Program-made: the position numbers and the translations under genes
Notes under the pieces: model-generated
Told to the model about the DNA's origin: nothing
The model's input: only the letters and a program-made list of their open reading frames with translations
Database searches by the model: none
DNA from: Lacimicrobium alkaliphilum
GTDB lineage: Bacteria > Pseudomonadota > Gammaproteobacteria > Enterobacterales > Alteromonadaceae
Length of the DNA: 64,000 nucleotides
Direction: 5' to 3'
Assembly (NCBI RefSeq): GCF_002591895.1
Contig: NZ_NISX01000004.1
Coordinates: 183,203 to 247,202, forward strand
Part shown: positions 63,061-64,000 of the stretch, piece after piece
Layout: the number at the start of each line of letters is the position of its first letter
Numbering within the stretch: the stretch's first letter is position 1

Positions 63061-63441
63061 ATGCATAGATTAAAAGAACGCACCGAAGAATTCTTAAAGG
63101 CCACTTCCCAATTGGAAAGGGCTGTACAACAACCCAAGGATGAGTTTATTCGTGATTCTGTTATTCAGCGTTTCGAATTCAGTTACGAACTTTCCTGGAA
63201 AATGCTCAAGCTTAAACTTGAAGAAGAAGGACTGGAAGCCAGAACACCCAGACAGGTTTTTCAGGAATCGCTTGTTGCCGGATTTATACAGGATGGCAAT
63301 CTCTGGAGCGAATTGCAGAAGCAAAGAAATCTGACCACACACACCTATGACGAATCCCTGGCCGAGTCAGTCTATCAGTTTATTGCCGAACAGGGGCTGG
63401 CGCTTTTTCAACAACTGGCCTGCGTCGCAAAACAATGGTGA
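63061..63441 (+). CDS. HEPN / nucleotidyltransferase substrate-binding protein (HI0074-like)
   Basis: A 126-residue helical protein from ATG 63061. FEFSYELSWKMLKLKLEEEG (about 38-57) and RNLTTHTYDE (Arg89, His94, Tyr96) match the HI0074-like substrate-binding branch of HEPN. It lies 34 bases after hepT and overlaps the next nucleotidyltransferase gene by seven bases, forming module 2 in the reversed order HEPN then MNT. A Thr at the X position of HXY is usual for this branch. Probable toxin half of a second module, but HI0074/HI0073 activity is less defined. Confidence 0.85.
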   Translation: MHRLKERTEEFLKATSQLERAVQQPKDEFIRDSVIQRFEFSYELSWKMLKLKLEEEGLEARTPRQVFQESLVAGFIQDGNLWSELQKQRNLTTHTYDESLAESVYQFIAEQGLALFQQLACVAKQW

Positions 63442-63797
63442 TTCAGCAAAGCGGTCTGTCTGACACTGTTGAGTTTCAGCTCAAAGAAGTGTTCAGTCGT
63501 TTTCCGGCAGTGAATAAAGTGCTGCTTTTTGGCTCCAGAGCAAGCAATAACTTCAAACCCTATTCGGATATTGATTTGGCTGTATGTGGTTCCCGGCTTT
63601 CAGAAGAGGACTTTACCCACTTGTGGAATGAGCTGGATGCCTTGCCTCTGGCATTTAAATTGGATGTTCTGCACCTTGATACGCTGACGAATACCAGCCT
63701 CAAGCAAAAAATCCTCGCAGAGGGCACACTGTTTTATCAACATTCATCACAAACAACCAGCGCAGACACTGTCATACCCAAGTGTTTTCAGAGGTAA
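63435..63797 (+). CDS. minimal nucleotidyltransferase (HI0073-like)
   Basis: A 120-residue nucleotidyltransferase with the complete GSX10DXD site: Gly33-Ser34 in LFGSRASNN and Asp45/Asp47 in YSDIDLAV. FKLDVLHLD supplies the third acidic strand. It overlaps the preceding HEPN gene, so the two are co-translated. The last 17 or so residues after FYQHS run toward dispersed-repeat-like DNA and are likely not conserved. Predicted antitoxin half of module 2. Confidence 0.85.
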   Translation: MVIQQSGLSDTVEFQLKEVFSRFPAVNKVLLFGSRASNNFKPYSDIDLAVCGSRLSEEDFTHLWNELDALPLAFKLDVLHLDTLTNTSLKQKILAEGTLFYQHSSQTTSADTVIPKCFQR

Positions 63798-64000
63798 AGA
63801 TAAAGGCGCCGGGTTTCCGCCAACTGCTGCAGGAACGCCCCTCTGTCATGCCCGAATGTTGTTATCGGGCTTGTCCAGCACCTTTGATAACAGAGTGTTA
63901 TTGATTAGCAGATCGCTAATTCAATGGTTGCTGGGCATCCAGTGCCCTTTGGTGATGGTAAATTTACCGCGGAGGACGCGGAGACTAAAGCCTGATAGCT
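63798..64000. repeat. dispersed repeat family A copy 4 and CGCGGAG stretch
   Basis: TCATGCCCGAATGTTGTTATCGGG leads into family A copy 4 at 63869-63950 (CTTGTCCAGCACCTTTGATAA through GGGCATCCAGTGCCCTTT). TTTACCGCGGAGGACGCGGAGAC at about 63963-63985 recurs from 4913 and 12339. No gene is visible before the window ends. Confidence 0.6.

Overview
The window looks like chromosomal DNA of a marine gammaproteobacterium of the Alteromonadales type. That assignment is inference from gene content: an MscS/YbdG channel, YihG-type acyltransferases, a GH20 lipoprotein, a RAYT with REP sequences, an ABC-type capsule exporter with rhamnose genes, and an S-layer-like secreted protein. No rRNA, tRNA, CRISPR array, phage or complete insertion sequence was recognised.

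Layout. (1) 1-11000: housekeeping genes: a DMT exporter cut by the window edge, an AI-2E-type permease, a class I amidotransferase hydrolase, a YqaA-type membrane protein, a 55-residue membrane protein with its own terminator, an Nramp-family transporter with an altered metal site, glutamate 5-kinase, two tandem acyltransferases, an MscS channel and a GH20 hexosaminidase. (2) 11000-14800: repeat-rich DNA, a ParE/Phd toxin-antitoxin pair, a small lipoprotein and an S41 protease lipoprotein. (3) 14961-35580: a large surface-glycan region with a nucleotide-sugar epimerase, at least six glycosyltransferase-type genes, six sulfotransferase-type genes (two fused to TPR regions), and an RgpF/HAD pair. 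A REP-associated tyrosine transposase lies in the middle among REP arrays. (4) 36054-49818: an S-layer-like secreted protein, a zeta-type kinase with a 57-residue partner, and a compact type II secretion (T2SS)-like system: gspE-F-G-H-I-J-K on the minus strand, divergent from L-, M- and C-like genes and the secretin on the plus strand. (5) 50104-61447: a long minus-strand capsule locus: pyruvyl transferase, WecA-type initiator, small lipoprotein, KpsD, KpsM, KpsT, KpsE, then rmlA-C-D-B. (6) 62228-63797: two adjacent HEPN/nucleotidyltransferase modules in opposite gene order, followed by dispersed repeats.

How it fits together. The Rml enzymes would supply dTDP-rhamnose, the epimerase would supply a uronic acid donor, and the glycosyltransferases and sulfotransferases would build and sulfate a surface glycan. 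WecA and KpsD/M/T/E would start and export at least one polymer. The T2SS-like genes form a near-complete but reduced secretion machine whose nearest candidate cargo is the S-layer-like protein, so the window as a whole looks like a cell-envelope locus. REP palindromes punctuate it at almost every transcription-unit border.

Limits: everything is read by eye. Family names come from motifs and gene context, not from searches, and substrates of glycosyltransferases and sulfotransferases cannot be assigned.
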